Below are positions 43,498 through 52,907 of a stretch of 64,000 nt of DNA, piece by piece. The translations under genes were made by a program, and so were the position numbers. Numbering within the stretch: position 1 is the first letter of the stretch; each line of letters opens with the position of its first letter. The DNA comes from Pedobacter cryoconitis (lineage in GTDB: Bacteria; Bacteroidota; Bacteroidia; Sphingobacteriales; Sphingobacteriaceae). Under the pieces are notes generated by a model. The model worked only from the letters and a program-made list of their open reading frames with translations, did no database searches and was not told the origin of the DNA. Location: NCBI RefSeq assembly GCF_014200605.1, contig NZ_JACHCE010000008.1, positions 204,495 through 268,494 on the forward strand, written 5' to 3'.

Positions 43498-44223
43498 ATG
43501 ATATACAGGTGTGTAATTATTGATGATGAGCCTCACGCAATAGAGGGGTTAAAAAGCTATATCATAAAGATCCCTGAACTTGAAATTATAGCAAGTTATA
43601 CAGACCCTATCTACGCATTACAGGAAATTGCTAAAGGAGATAAGATTGATTTACTCTTGCTTGATATTGATATGCCAGAAATATCAGGAATAGAACTTGC
43701 CAGGTTAATCAGAGAAAAAACTAATAAGCTATTAATCACTACTGCGCATACGCATTATGGATATGAAGCTTTTGAGATACAGGCAGACGGCTATTTGCTG
43801 AAACCTTTCTCCTTCGCTAAATTTTTAACAGCCATTCATAAATTATTTCCACCTCCCGTTCAGGAGTCAGACACCGCCAGACTTGCTGATGAGCATAGCT
43901 TCTTTTTTATAAAAAGCAAAGATGACCACCTGAAACTGGTTAAAATCAGGTATGATGATATGATCATGGTTGAAGATAAACAGGATTATGTGATAGTTTA
44001 TACTGTTTACAGAAGTATTCTGACTGATATCTCCCTAACAGAAATTTCAAACAGGGCGTCTAAAGAAAAGGGGTTTGAACAGTTTCACCAGAGCTTTATC
44101 CTGAATAGTAAACATATTGAATACATTGATGGAAATACAATTACCTTAAATAACGGAAGAAGAATCACAGTCGGGGAACATTATCAAAAGGATTTCAATG
44201 CATTTATAACCCGTAATCTTTAA
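43498..44223 (+). CDS. LytTR family response regulator
   Basis: Residues 1-120 are a receiver domain ('YRCVIIDDEPHAIEGLKSYI', phospho-Asp in 'LLLLDIDMPEISGIELARLI', conserved Lys in 'ADGYLLKPF'). Residues ~140-241 form the LytTR DNA-binding domain ('FFFIKSKDDHLKLVKIRYDD', 'FHQSFILNSKHIEYIDGNTI'). No histidine kinase gene is next to it, so it is an orphan regulator. The 242 bp upstream is AT-rich with no clear promoter. Confidence 0.93.
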   Translation: MIYRCVIIDDEPHAIEGLKSYIIKIPELEIIASYTDPIYALQEIAKGDKIDLLLLDIDMPEISGIELARLIREKTNKLLITTAHTHYGYEAFEIQADGYLLKPFSFAKFLTAIHKLFPPPVQESDTARLADEHSFFFIKSKDDHLKLVKIRYDDMIMVEDKQDYVIVYTVYRSILTDISLTEISNRASKEKGFEQFHQSFILNSKHIEYIDGNTITLNNGRRITVGEHYQKDFNAFITRNL

Positions 44224-44265
44224 AAGGGGACACGTAAACCGCAATAATTATATTTTCTTGTGAGC

Positions 44266-44907
44266 TTACAATAAGGCAAGTTTTTTTAACTCATCCATAC
44301 TGCCATTAAAAACATCTTTATCTATTCCATCACCACTGTATTGCCAAAAGGTATATTCAGACCATCCCGGGGGCAGCATTGGTGGTGTTGGCTGGTAAGC
44401 TGAAATCCATAGCGGATAGTTTTCAAATCCTGTAGGATTGCCCATAAAATTTTGCCAGAAAATACGATTGGTATAAATTATGGGCACACGACCTGTTTCT
44501 GCAGTTACACCTGTCAGCCAGTTTTTTACCAATTGAACACAAGCAGCTCTATTGTTTAAGATATAAGGGTTTAAGGTATCTGGTACTTGCCATTCAACGT
44601 CCAGTACTGGCGGTAATAAGCCTGGTTTTGAGAAGTCAACCCCACAATCTAAAAAGTTTTTGACCTGATCTTGTGCTGTTGCATTCTGGAAGGTTAAAAA
44701 ATGATAGGCGCCATATAGAATTTTGGCCTTTTCAGCATGCTGAAAATTATTAAGGAATATTGGGTCTTTAAAACTTTTGCCCTGGCTTGCTTTGCAATAT
44801 ACAAAGCTAACTTCAGTGCTAAGTTCATCCCAGTTAACGAGCCGGTTAAAATGTGAAATATCTATTCCTTTTATCGAATTATTTATTGTTGAAGGGTTGT
44901 TGTCCAT
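44266..44907 (-). CDS. GH25 lysozyme-like muramidase
   Basis: 'IKGIDISHFNRLVNWDELST', 'VSFVYCKASQGKSFKDPIFL', 'ILYGAYHFLTFQ', 'LPPVLDVEWQVPDTLN' (Asp and catalytic Glu) and 'PLWISAYQPTPP' together define a GH25 barrel that cleaves the MurNAc-GlcNAc bond of peptidoglycan. There is no signal peptide or membrane segment, unusual for a housekeeping lysozyme; phage- or contractile-injection-type export would not need one. The gene is alone, convergent with the LytTR gene. Confidence 0.9.
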   Translation of the reverse strand: MDNNPSTINNSIKGIDISHFNRLVNWDELSTEVSFVYCKASQGKSFKDPIFLNNFQHAEKAKILYGAYHFLTFQNATAQDQVKNFLDCGVDFSKPGLLPPVLDVEWQVPDTLNPYILNNRAACVQLVKNWLTGVTAETGRVPIIYTNRIFWQNFMGNPTGFENYPLWISAYQPTPPMLPPGWSEYTFWQYSGDGIDKDVFNGSMDELKKLALL

Positions 44908-44961
44908 TTCTTAACTGGTGAATTTTTATTAACTAAAGCTAGTCAATAAAATGAAATTCTA

Positions 44962-45750
44962 TCAGATCAGGCTCATTCTTTCTGCAATCCGGCAGGCTTC
45001 AAGGGAATTGCTTACCCTTAGTTTCTCTAATATATTCTGGCGGTGCCTGTTTACTGTATTGATACTTATAGACAATAAACCGGCAACTTCCTTACTCATT
45101 TTACCTTTTCTGATTAGCTGTAATATTTCTTTTTCACGCAGGGATAATATGTTATTATAACCTTGCTGATCGGGTTTAATGGTAACGCCAGTAGCTGAAT
45201 TAAAGATTGCTCCGTCTGATGTTTCTTTTGCAGGATCATCATAAGCAAGATTATAAAGACAAAGCGCCAACCACAGACTACCATTTATAGTGCTGCATAC
45301 ATAAAACATCCGGTGCTCAATAAATATATAATCTCCATTTTTATTAAGCATGCGGATTTTACTTTTAACATGATAATCCGATCTTTCGGAAATAGGTATA
45401 TTTTTTAAGATGTTAAAGTAATGAAGTTCTAACAAGTGTTTCTCCACCAGGTCATCCGGATGAATTTTATTGAAAATATCTTCTTCCCAGATGGAGTTGA
45501 TTTCTTTGAGGTCATCATGTTCGTCAAAGCCCAGTTCTTTAGCCACTCTTCCATTATAAATATAACTCTTATTGGCCTTCATATCACTTAATACGGCGAT
45601 GGAATTTTCTATTCTGGAATACATGAAGGCCATGTACTGGTACTGAGATAAGCTGATAGGTTTAGTCTGTTCCTCTCCAAAAGACTGTTTTAATAGTTTT
45701 TCATTCAGTGTATTTATAATATTCATTTCAATATGGTTATTAATCAGCAT
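44962..45750 (-). CDS. PAS-LuxR transcriptional regulator
   Basis: Residues ~35-160 are a PAS-like sensor ('SRIENSIAVLSDMKANKSYI', 'GDYIFIEHRMFYVCSTINGS'). Residues ~198-262 are a LuxR-type helix-turn-helix: 'ILSLREKEILQLIRKGKMSK', 'EVAGLLSISINTVNRHRQNI', 'LEKLRVSNSLEACRIAERM'. Both ATG 45750 and ATG 45726 are possible starts; the shorter is equally credible. It is divergent from the DUF1349 gene and could control it. A decayed relative lies at 53545. Confidence 0.9.
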   Translation of the reverse strand: MLINNHIEMNIINTLNEKLLKQSFGEEQTKPISLSQYQYMAFMYSRIENSIAVLSDMKANKSYIYNGRVAKELGFDEHDDLKEINSIWEEDIFNKIHPDDLVEKHLLELHYFNILKNIPISERSDYHVKSKIRMLNKNGDYIFIEHRMFYVCSTINGSLWLALCLYNLAYDDPAKETSDGAIFNSATGVTIKPDQQGYNNILSLREKEILQLIRKGKMSKEVAGLLSISINTVNRHRQNILEKLRVSNSLEACRIAERMSLI

Positions 45751-45821
45751 TGGAGAGCCGTTGATGGGTTTTTACCTTTGCAAAGTAAATATAATTATGG
45801 TTACTAAACCCAAAACAAAAA

Positions 45822-46472
45822 ATGAAGAAAATAATTTTATCCCTCATTACGTTTGTAATCGCACAAACTGGAATTGCGCAGACACTGGAAAAGATGCAAT
45901 GGTTTAATGAACCGCAAAAGTGGGAAATCAAGAACAATGCCTTAACCATGTTTGTAACCCCTCAAAGTGATTACTGGAGAATTTCACATTATGGGTTTAC
46001 CGTTGATGATGCTCCGTTTTATTACAATACTTATGGGGGAGAGTTTGAAGTGAAAGTGAAAATCACAGGAAATTATAAAACCCGTTTCGATCAGATGGGT
46101 TTGATGCTGCGTACAGATCATGAGAATTATATCAAAGCGGGGATCGAATTTGTCGATGGTAAGTATAATTTAAGTACTGTAGTTACGCATAAAACAAGTG
46201 ACTGGAGTGTAACTACATTAGATAAAATACCAGAATTTGTATGGATAAAAGCGGTAAGAAGACTTGATGCTGTTGAAATATTTTATTCTTATGATGATAA
46301 GACTTATATCCTGATGCGCAATGCATATCTGCAGGACAACAAGCCTCTTATGGTTGGGTTTATGGCAGCCAGCCCTGACGGAAATGGGTTTAATGCGAAA
46401 TTTGAAGGCTTTTCTGTAAAACAATTGCCTGATCAGAGAAGATTGGAGTGGTTGAAGAAAAACGCAAATTAA
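45822..46472 (+). CDS. Secreted DUF1349 protein
   Basis: A signal peptide ('MKKIILSLITFVIAQTGIAQ') is followed by a concanavalin-like DUF1349 fold: 'EIKNNALTMFVTPQSDYWRI', 'FEVKVKITGNYKTRFDQMGL', 'IKAGIEFVDGKYNLSTVVTH' and 'VGFMAASPDGNGFNAKFEGF'. The family is thought to bind glycans or short ligands; the role is unproven. The gene is divergent from the PAS-LuxR regulator and is closed by a strong hairpin. Confidence 0.9.
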   Translation: MKKIILSLITFVIAQTGIAQTLEKMQWFNEPQKWEIKNNALTMFVTPQSDYWRISHYGFTVDDAPFYYNTYGGEFEVKVKITGNYKTRFDQMGLMLRTDHENYIKAGIEFVDGKYNLSTVVTHKTSDWSVTTLDKIPEFVWIKAVRRLDAVEIFYSYDDKTYILMRNAYLQDNKPLMVGFMAASPDGNGFNAKFEGFSVKQLPDQRRLEWLKKNAN

Positions 46473-46492
46473 TATAGATTTTCTAAGGATAA

Positions 46493-46524
46493 TAGTCAAA
46501 GATGTAGGCGTACATCTTTGACTA
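46493..46524 (+). terminator. 14-bp stem hairpin after the DUF1349 gene
   Basis: TAGTCAAAGATGTA (46493-46506) pairs perfectly with TACATCTTTGACTA (46511-46524) around a GGCG loop. No T tract follows, but the stem is strong and lies 20 bp after the stop. Confidence 0.65.
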
Positions 46525-46620
46525 ATTCTCAAAAGAATTCTGCGCAGGAAAATTTATCATTTGATAGGGCCGGATACTAAAATAATTATGGATATTTTTG
46601 TCACGAAATAAAATTCCATT

Positions 46621-48819
46621 TTGAAAACAGATCTTTTCCTTGTTACGCCTCCCTTTACCCAGCTGAATACCCCGTATCCTGCAACTGCATATATCAAAGG
46701 TTTTTTGAATACAAAAAATATTTCTTCCACTCAGGCCGATCTGGGGATTGAAGTAATATTAGCCTTATTTTCCAGAAAAGGTTTAGAAAACCTTTTTGCT
46801 CATGCAGCAGCGCAGACTGGTCAGACAAAGAGTTTAAATGCCAAACGGATTTTTGCTTTAAAAGACGAGTATATCAAAACTATTGATGCTGTTATTGCCT
46901 TTCTGCAAGGCAAAAATCCAACCCTGGCTTTGCAAATCTGTCAGGAAGATTTTTTACCGGAAGCATCGAGGTTTACGCAACTGGAAGAGCTGGACTGGGC
47001 ATTTGGTTCAATGGGGACGCAAGACAAAGGTAAACACCTGGCAACGCTTTATCTGGAAGATATTTCGGATTTTATTATTGAATGTATTGACCAGAATTTT
47101 GGTTTTAGCCGTTATGCAGAAAGATTAGGCAGAAGTGCAAATTCATTTGATGAGCTGTACGAAGCTTTAAGTCAGGAGTATACCTATATGGATAAACTCC
47201 TGATTGAAATTTTAGAAGACAAAATCTCTCTTATTCAACCTAAGTTATTCTTGATCTCTGTCCCTTTTCCAGGGAACTTATATGCCGCTTTCCGATGTGC
47301 GCAATATGTAAAGCGTTGTTATCCTGAGATTAAAACATCAATGGGTGGTGGTTTCCCCAATACAGAATTACGCTCTGTTTCTGACAAGAGGGTTTTTGAG
47401 TTTTTCGATTATATTTCATTGGACGATGGGGAGTTACCTGTTGAACTGATCTATGATTCGATCAACAAAACCCGTGGTTTTCACCTTTACAAAAGGACTT
47501 TTTTATTGGAAAATGGAGAGGTTACTTATAAGAATGATGCTTTAAGAAGTGACTATAAACAAGCTGATGTGGGAACACCGGATTATAGTGATTTGCAATT
47601 GGATCAGTATATTTCAGTGATAGAAATTGTCAATCCAATGCACCGGATGTGGAGTGATGGCCGATGGAACAAACTGACCATGGCGCATGGATGTTATTGG
47701 GGGAAATGTACATTTTGTGATATCTCTCTGGATTATATTAAAGTATATGAACCCGTAGCAGCCAAACTGATTGTAGACCGCATTGAAGAGTTAAGCGCGA
47801 AAACTGGTCAGAATGGTTTTCACTTTGTAGATGAGGCCGCACCGCCAGCCCTGATGCGTGAAGTAGCACTGGAGATTTTAAGAAGAAAAATTTCTGTAAG
47901 CTGGTGGACAAATATCAGGTTTGAGAAAAGCTTTACCAGAGATTTATGTATTTTACTTAAAGCATCTGGCTGCATTGCTGTTTCTGGTGGTTTAGAAGTG
48001 GCATCAGACCGCTTATTAAAATTAATTGATAAAGGGGTATCGGTTGAACAGGTAGCCCGGGTTACCCGGAATTTAACAGAAGCAGGGATATTGGTACATG
48101 CCTATCTGATGTACGGGTATCCGACGCAGACGATCCAGGAAACAGTAGACAGTTTGGAAATGGTCAGACAGCTGTTTGAAGCAGGCGTTTTACAGTCTGG
48201 CTTCTGGCACCAGTTTGCAATGACTGCACATAGTCCGGTTGGCCTGTATCCTGAAAAGTTTGGGGTAGTTAAAGATACCGAAGTTATCGGCACCTTTGCC
48301 AATAATGATATCAACTATACCGATAAAACCGGGATAGACCATAATAAGTTTAGCTTTGGGCTAAAGAAGTCACTTTTTAACTTTATGCATGGCATTTGCC
48401 TGGATTACAAATTGCAGGAGTGGTTTGATTTTAAGATTCCGAAAGTGATGATCCCTTCAGATTTTATTGCGAAGGCTTTAAAGGAAGAGACCATGTTTAA
48501 CACTAAACCAACTGCTAAAGTGGTTTGGTTAGGGGGGAAGCCAGATGCAGAAGTTTATGTAAAACATAAAAAAGGCAATACTTTCGAAATGATGGTTTTA
48601 ACTTTTCACGATAAAAAGGAAACTTTTGACATTCAGACTAACAAAAATGAAGGAGAATGGCTGACTTCCATTTTACAGAAAATAGCTGTTTCTAATACCC
48701 GTATTTATACTTTTCAAGAAGTTAAAGCTGATTTTGAAACGACCATGGAACATTTTGAATTGTTCTGGTATTCTAAGCCAATCCATACTTTAAGAGATTT
48801 TGGGTTACTAGTCTTATAG
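46621..48819 (+). CDS. B12-binding radical SAM protein
   Basis: Start is TTG: an in-frame stop lies at 46609 and no ATG is in frame between, while 'MKTDLFLVTPPFTQLNTPYP' is a typical N-terminus of B12-binding radical SAM proteins. A B12-binding-like domain occupies roughly residues 200-265 ('IQPKLFLISVPFPGNLYAAF', 'KTSMGGGFPNTELRSV'). The radical SAM motif 'AHGCYWGKCTFCDI' has Cys spacing CX4CX2C. 'FHFVDEAAPPALMREVALEI' and 'AVSGGLEVASDRLLKLIDKG' continue the barrel. Such enzymes do methylations or rearrangements; the substrate is unknown. No biosynthetic neighbours are present. Confidence 0.9.
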   Translation: MKTDLFLVTPPFTQLNTPYPATAYIKGFLNTKNISSTQADLGIEVILALFSRKGLENLFAHAAAQTGQTKSLNAKRIFALKDEYIKTIDAVIAFLQGKNPTLALQICQEDFLPEASRFTQLEELDWAFGSMGTQDKGKHLATLYLEDISDFIIECIDQNFGFSRYAERLGRSANSFDELYEALSQEYTYMDKLLIEILEDKISLIQPKLFLISVPFPGNLYAAFRCAQYVKRCYPEIKTSMGGGFPNTELRSVSDKRVFEFFDYISLDDGELPVELIYDSINKTRGFHLYKRTFLLENGEVTYKNDALRSDYKQADVGTPDYSDLQLDQYISVIEIVNPMHRMWSDGRWNKLTMAHGCYWGKCTFCDISLDYIKVYEPVAAKLIVDRIEELSAKTGQNGFHFVDEAAPPALMREVALEILRRKISVSWWTNIRFEKSFTRDLCILLKASGCIAVSGGLEVASDRLLKLIDKGVSVEQVARVTRNLTEAGILVHAYLMYGYPTQTIQETVDSLEMVRQLFEAGVLQSGFWHQFAMTAHSPVGLYPEKFGVVKDTEVIGTFANNDINYTDKTGIDHNKFSFGLKKSLFNFMHGICLDYKLQEWFDFKIPKVMIPSDFIAKALKEETMFNTKPTAKVVWLGGKPDAEVYVKHKKGNTFEMMVLTFHDKKETFDIQTNKNEGEWLTSILQKIAVSNTRIYTFQEVKADFETTMEHFELFWYSKPIHTLRDFGLLVL

Positions 48820-48905
48820 TTTGTTAATATCAATTTTGTCGTATTTATACTAGTCTGAGCTGAGCGCATTTCAGAATTTTGTGTTTCATCTATAAAAGAT
48901 AATAT

Positions 48906-50072
48906 ATGTTGATACAAAATAAACAGATCGCTATTATTGGTGGTGGCCCCGGAGGCTTAACCTTAGCAAAGCTTTTGCAGCTAAAGGGTGCGGCTGTTAA
49001 AGTATATGAAAGAGATCTTAATAAAAATGCCCGTGTACAGGGTTCACCGCTTGATATGCATGAAGAATCAGGCTGGGCAGCTTTAAGCAAAGCAAATTTA
49101 ATAACAGAGTTTAAAAAGAATGTTCTTCAGGGTGCAGATCAAAAGATCGTCGTCAATCCATATGCAGAAGTAGTTTTTAGTGACCATAAAACTAAGTCTG
49201 ATGTAGATTTGAGCAATGAAGCTGCACGTCCTGAAATCAATCGTGGTGCATTAAGAAAGATATTCCTGGATTCTTTACAACCTGAAACTGTGGTGTGGGA
49301 CAGTCATTTTATTTCTATGGAGAAACAAAATGAGGGTTGGTTGCTGCATTTCAAAAATGGCTCATCTGCTTATGCAGATCTTGTAATTGGTGCTGATGGT
49401 GCTAATTCTAAAATCCGTCCATACCTCACAACTATCAAAGCTTTTTATTCTGGTGTGACCATGGTTGAAATCAATGTGGATGGTGCAGACCAATTGATAC
49501 CCGATATCTATGCCTTGTTAAATGGCGGAAAAATAATGGCTTTTGGAAATGAAAAATGCATATTGGGAGGTCAGAAGGGGAATGGCGGTCTGGGATTTTA
49601 TGCAAGTTTTAAACCGGATGAATACTGGGCAAAGAATAGTGGTTTGGATTTTTCTGATCGCGCGGAATTGGTTAGCTGGTTTAAAAATGAATATAGCGAA
49701 TGGAGCAGTGTCTGGTACAAATTGTTTGAACATGCAACAACGCCTGTTGTTCCACGTCCAATTTATTGTATGCCTTTAGACCAGACATGGGAAGCCTTGC
49801 CAAATTTAACCTTAATGGGCGATGCTGCACATGTAATGCCCCCTTTTGCAGGAGAGGGTGCAAATACATCTATGTTTGATGCGCTTGAATTGAGTGCATG
49901 TTTAACGGCTGATAAATTTACTGATTTGCAGGAAGCCATTTCTTTTTATGAAGTAAGTATGCGGAAAAGAGCAGCAGCAGCAGCAAAACAATCACTTGAA
50001 AATGGGGAGCGCATGCATTCTGAAGGTGCGCTTGAAAAGATGCTGGCTATCTTTGGTGCTAAAAGATCTTAA
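48906..50072 (+). CDS. Tet(X)-like FAD-dependent monooxygenase
   Basis: 'KQIAIIGGGPGGLTLAKLLQ' is the FAD-binding fold, followed by 'VKVYERDLNKNARVQGSPLD' and the conserved 'ARPEINRGALRKIFLDSL'. 'LPNLTLMGDAAHVMPPFAGE' followed by GANTSM is the GD/FAD motif. These stretches line up well with Tet(X) family tetracycline-inactivating flavin monooxygenases (EARIFGGTLDLH, NPEINRNDLRAIL, GDAAHLMPPFAGQGVN). Whether tetracycline is a substrate is not predictable; chromosomal relatives often act on other aromatics. It stands before an SDR gene with a 118-bp gap. Confidence 0.88.
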   Translation: MLIQNKQIAIIGGGPGGLTLAKLLQLKGAAVKVYERDLNKNARVQGSPLDMHEESGWAALSKANLITEFKKNVLQGADQKIVVNPYAEVVFSDHKTKSDVDLSNEAARPEINRGALRKIFLDSLQPETVVWDSHFISMEKQNEGWLLHFKNGSSAYADLVIGADGANSKIRPYLTTIKAFYSGVTMVEINVDGADQLIPDIYALLNGGKIMAFGNEKCILGGQKGNGGLGFYASFKPDEYWAKNSGLDFSDRAELVSWFKNEYSEWSSVWYKLFEHATTPVVPRPIYCMPLDQTWEALPNLTLMGDAAHVMPPFAGEGANTSMFDALELSACLTADKFTDLQEAISFYEVSMRKRAAAAAKQSLENGERMHSEGALEKMLAIFGAKRS

Positions 50073-50190
50073 TCCAGAAAAGAAGACTATTTCCGAATTC
50101 TCAATTTGGCTACAGATGTCCTCAATTGGGCTACATTCTGGAAATTTCATTTATAGACATTTGTGGTGTTAAATAATAAAAACTTATTTT

Positions 50191-51042
50191 ATGACACAAC
50201 AAATCGATAATTCAGGTACTAATAAAGTTTGGTTCATTACGGGCAGCTCCCGGGGTTTTGGAAAGGTTTGGACAGAAGCAGCGCTTAAACGCGGTGATAA
50301 AGTAGCGGCCACAGCACGTCAGTTGGCCAGTATTGCAGATCTTAAAGAAAAATACGGTGAAAATGTATTGACCCTGGAACTGGATGTAACCAATGCCGGC
50401 CAGGTTAAGGCAGCGGTTGAGCAGGCCCATGCTCATTTTGGCAGATTAGATATCGTACTGAATAATGCAGGTTACTCTTTAGTGGGTACGATAGAAGAAG
50501 CCAGTGCCGATGATATCAGGCAGCTCTATGAAACCAATGTTTTAGGCCCGGTGGCTGTCATCCAGGCCGCTTTACCATTGTTGCGCAAACAAGGTGGCGG
50601 CCATATTCTGGGCACGTCCAGTAATCTTGGACATGTAACCTTACCGGTTATTGGCTATTACTGTTCTTCAAAATGGGCATTCGAAGCAATTCACGAAAGT
50701 TTGGCCTTAGAAGTTAAAGCTTTTGGAATTAAAGTCACTATTATAGAACCGGGTGCTTATGCGACAGAGTTTGGTAGTCCGGAGTCTTTGAAATTTGCAG
50801 CAGGCCTTGATATTTACCAGGATTTTAAAACGGAGTTTGCTAACGGTTTAAGGGGAATGGAAAGAGGTAATCCCGATGCAACGCCAGAAGCGATCTTTAA
50901 AGTAGTTGATTCGGAAAATCCACCGCTAAGGATTAATCTGGGCAGTAACAACTTGCCATGGACAAGCAAAGCCTATGCTGAAAGGCTGGCTTTATGGGAG
51001 GAATGGGATGATGTTGCGAAATCAGCACAAGGTAATCTTTAA
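50191..51042 (+). CDS. Short-chain dehydrogenase/reductase
   Basis: The cofactor motif is 'VWFITGSSRGFGKVWTEAAL' (TGxxxGxG), then 'DIVLNNAGYSLVGTIEEASA' (NNAG) and the catalytic 'GYYCSSKWAFEAIHESLALE' (YxxxK). It is a classical NAD(P)-dependent oxidoreductase of the 280-residue kind. Substrate unknown. It is followed by a perfect hairpin and then an AraC gene that may regulate it. Another SDR-AraC pair occurs at 54044-55676. Confidence 0.93.
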   Translation: MTQQIDNSGTNKVWFITGSSRGFGKVWTEAALKRGDKVAATARQLASIADLKEKYGENVLTLELDVTNAGQVKAAVEQAHAHFGRLDIVLNNAGYSLVGTIEEASADDIRQLYETNVLGPVAVIQAALPLLRKQGGGHILGTSSNLGHVTLPVIGYYCSSKWAFEAIHESLALEVKAFGIKVTIIEPGAYATEFGSPESLKFAAGLDIYQDFKTEFANGLRGMERGNPDATPEAIFKVVDSENPPLRINLGSNNLPWTSKAYAERLALWEEWDDVAKSAQGNL

Positions 51043-51052
51043 GTAAACAATT

Positions 51053-51091
51053 AATTATAACCGGTATTGAACAGCGTTACCGGTTATAATT
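51053..51091 (+). terminator. 14-bp inverted repeat terminator after the SDR gene
   Basis: AATTATAACCGGTA (51053-51066) and TACCGGTTATAATT (51078-51091) are perfect complements around an 11-nt loop. It is placed 11 bp after the SDR stop and before the AraC start, so it may limit read-through. Confidence 0.65.
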
Positions 51092-51106
51092 GCATTAAAT
51101 TTAAGA

Positions 51107-52030
51107 ATGAAAAAGGAAGAGACAGTCCATATTAACATGGAATCGTTATCAGATATGCATCGTGCTTTCGGTTTGCCTGCGCCGGCAAATCCCCTGATTA
51201 GCCTGATAAATGGGGCAACGAACAGGATCATTATAGATAAGCTGCCTCTATCTCATGTGTTAAAATTCTATAAAATTTCCTATAAGCCAAGCATTGGGGG
51301 GCGGTTGAAATATGGCCAGGATTATTATGATTTTGATGAAGGAGGTTTGTTATTTGCTGCACCTAACCAGGTTATTGGTAACCACGGGAACAATGAGGGA
51401 GAAATATGCTCCCAATACACTTTATTGATTCATGCGGATTTTTTTCTGAATTATCCTCTGGCAAAAAAGATCAGGCAATATGGCTTCTTTTCTTATACTG
51501 CCAATGAAGCATTGCACCTGTCGGAAAAGGAGAAAATAACGATCATTTCCATTTTTAAAAATATCGAAGAAGAATTAAACAGCAGAATAGATGACTTTAG
51601 CCAGGATGTCATTATCTCCCAGATTGAATTGCTATTGAATTATGCCAACCGCTTTTACAAAAGGCAATTCATTACCCGCAAAGCCGTAAATCATGGCTTG
51701 CTGCAAAAACTGGAGGATATATTAGACGAATATTTTATGAGCGATAAATCTGCTAATCATGGAATACCGACCGTTCAATATCTTTCGGACAAACTGAATA
51801 TCTCACCGAGTTATCTGAGCGACATGCTAAGATCGCTTACTGGTCAGAATACCCAGCATATTATACACCAAAAGATCATTGAAAAGGCGAAGGAGAAATT
51901 ATCCGCTACAAATTTGTCGGTAAGTGAGGTTGCTTACGAACTTGGATTTGAACATCCGCAATCTTTTAATAAATTATTTAAAGCAAAAACCAAGGTATCT
52001 CCTTTGGCATTCAGAAAGTCATTTAATTGA
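51107..52030 (+). CDS. AraC family regulator
   Basis: The C-terminal ~100 residues carry two helix-turn-helices: 'TVQYLSDKLNISPSYLSDML' and 'LSVSEVAYELGFEHPQSFNK', then 'LFKAKTKVSPLAFRKSF'. The N-terminal sensor ('SHVLKFYKISYKPSIGGRLK', 'DEGGLLFAAPNQVIGNHGNN') looks cupin-like. At 307 residues it has normal length. It probably controls the SDR upstream. Its last 8 bp overlap the convergent acyltransferase gene. Confidence 0.93.
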   Translation: MKKEETVHINMESLSDMHRAFGLPAPANPLISLINGATNRIIIDKLPLSHVLKFYKISYKPSIGGRLKYGQDYYDFDEGGLLFAAPNQVIGNHGNNEGEICSQYTLLIHADFFLNYPLAKKIRQYGFFSYTANEALHLSEKEKITIISIFKNIEEELNSRIDDFSQDVIISQIELLLNYANRFYKRQFITRKAVNHGLLQKLEDILDEYFMSDKSANHGIPTVQYLSDKLNISPSYLSDMLRSLTGQNTQHIIHQKIIEKAKEKLSATNLSVSEVAYELGFEHPQSFNKLFKAKTKVSPLAFRKSFN

Positions 52031-52907
52031 TATCATTTTTGGGCTTATGCTTCCACCTTCTGTGGCTCCAGAGCCAGTAGGCCGGTTCTGCTCTGATAAT
52101 ATCTTCAAGTATACGGGTATGCAGCTCTGTAATTTCGAAATCGGCTGTTTCAGCAGGCTTCAGGCAAAGCGGAATACAATCAACCGTATAATAGCCTCTT
52201 TGAATATAATTGACCCTGAAATAGAATATTGGCTGATCTGTTTTCTTTGCTATTTTCTCAATTCCCAGCTGAACTGAGGTTTGCTGATGCATAAAAGTGG
52301 TCCAGTAATGAGAATCATCTTTTGATGGTGCCTGATCGTTTCCAAAACTGAATATACTTGGTCTGCCTTTACTCGCCTGGAGCGCTCTTAAAGTCTGGCG
52401 CATAGCAATGAGTTTATTCCCGAATTTACTGCGTACTTCTCTAAACCATTGATCAAAAACTGGATTGCTTAGTGGTTTATAAATAGGGTAATGGTCAGCA
52501 GAAAAATTCAGTCCTATGCCCAGGGTACCCCATTCCCAGTTACCATAATGTGCAGAACAGATCAGGATACTTTGCCCTTTGTCCAGGTAAGCCTGAACCT
52601 GTTCTTTATTTTTAAAAATAAAGCGCTTCCTGATCTCTTGCTCAGAGATGCTGTTCATCTTGATGATTTCAAAAATTAAGTCTGAAAGGTATTTATAGAA
52701 ACGTTTTTCTATAATTTTAATTTCTTCGGTTGTTTTTTCGGGCAGTGCATTGATCAGGTTTTCTCTTACAACCCTTCTGCGGTAACCAAAAATCCGGTAG
52801 AGTATGATATAAACGATAGCTGAAAAAACATATAAAACAGAGAGTGGAAAAAAAGAAAGTATACATAAAAAGTATACCCCCAACCGGGAAATAATCTTCT
52901 TAATCAT
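52023..52907 (-). CDS. LpxL/HtrB-type lipid A acyltransferase
   Basis: From the ATG at 52907 the protein starts 'MIKKIISRLGVYFLCILSFF', a membrane anchor; 21 upstream in-frame residues are probably untranslated. 'RRVVRENLINALPEKTTEEI' and the catalytic 'LICSAHYGNWEWGTLGIGLN' (HX4E) mark the lauroyl acyltransferase family. 'FSFGNDQAPSKDDSHYWTTF' and 'PIFYFRVNYIQRGYYTVDCI' are also conserved. It adds a secondary acyl chain to lipid A at the inner membrane. Confidence 0.92.
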   Translation of the reverse strand: MIKKIISRLGVYFLCILSFFPLSVLYVFSAIVYIILYRIFGYRRRVVRENLINALPEKTTEEIKIIEKRFYKYLSDLIFEIIKMNSISEQEIRKRFIFKNKEQVQAYLDKGQSILICSAHYGNWEWGTLGIGLNFSADHYPIYKPLSNPVFDQWFREVRSKFGNKLIAMRQTLRALQASKGRPSIFSFGNDQAPSKDDSHYWTTFMHQQTSVQLGIEKIAKKTDQPIFYFRVNYIQRGYYTVDCIPLCLKPAETADFEITELHTRILEDIIRAEPAYWLWSHRRWKHKPKNDIN

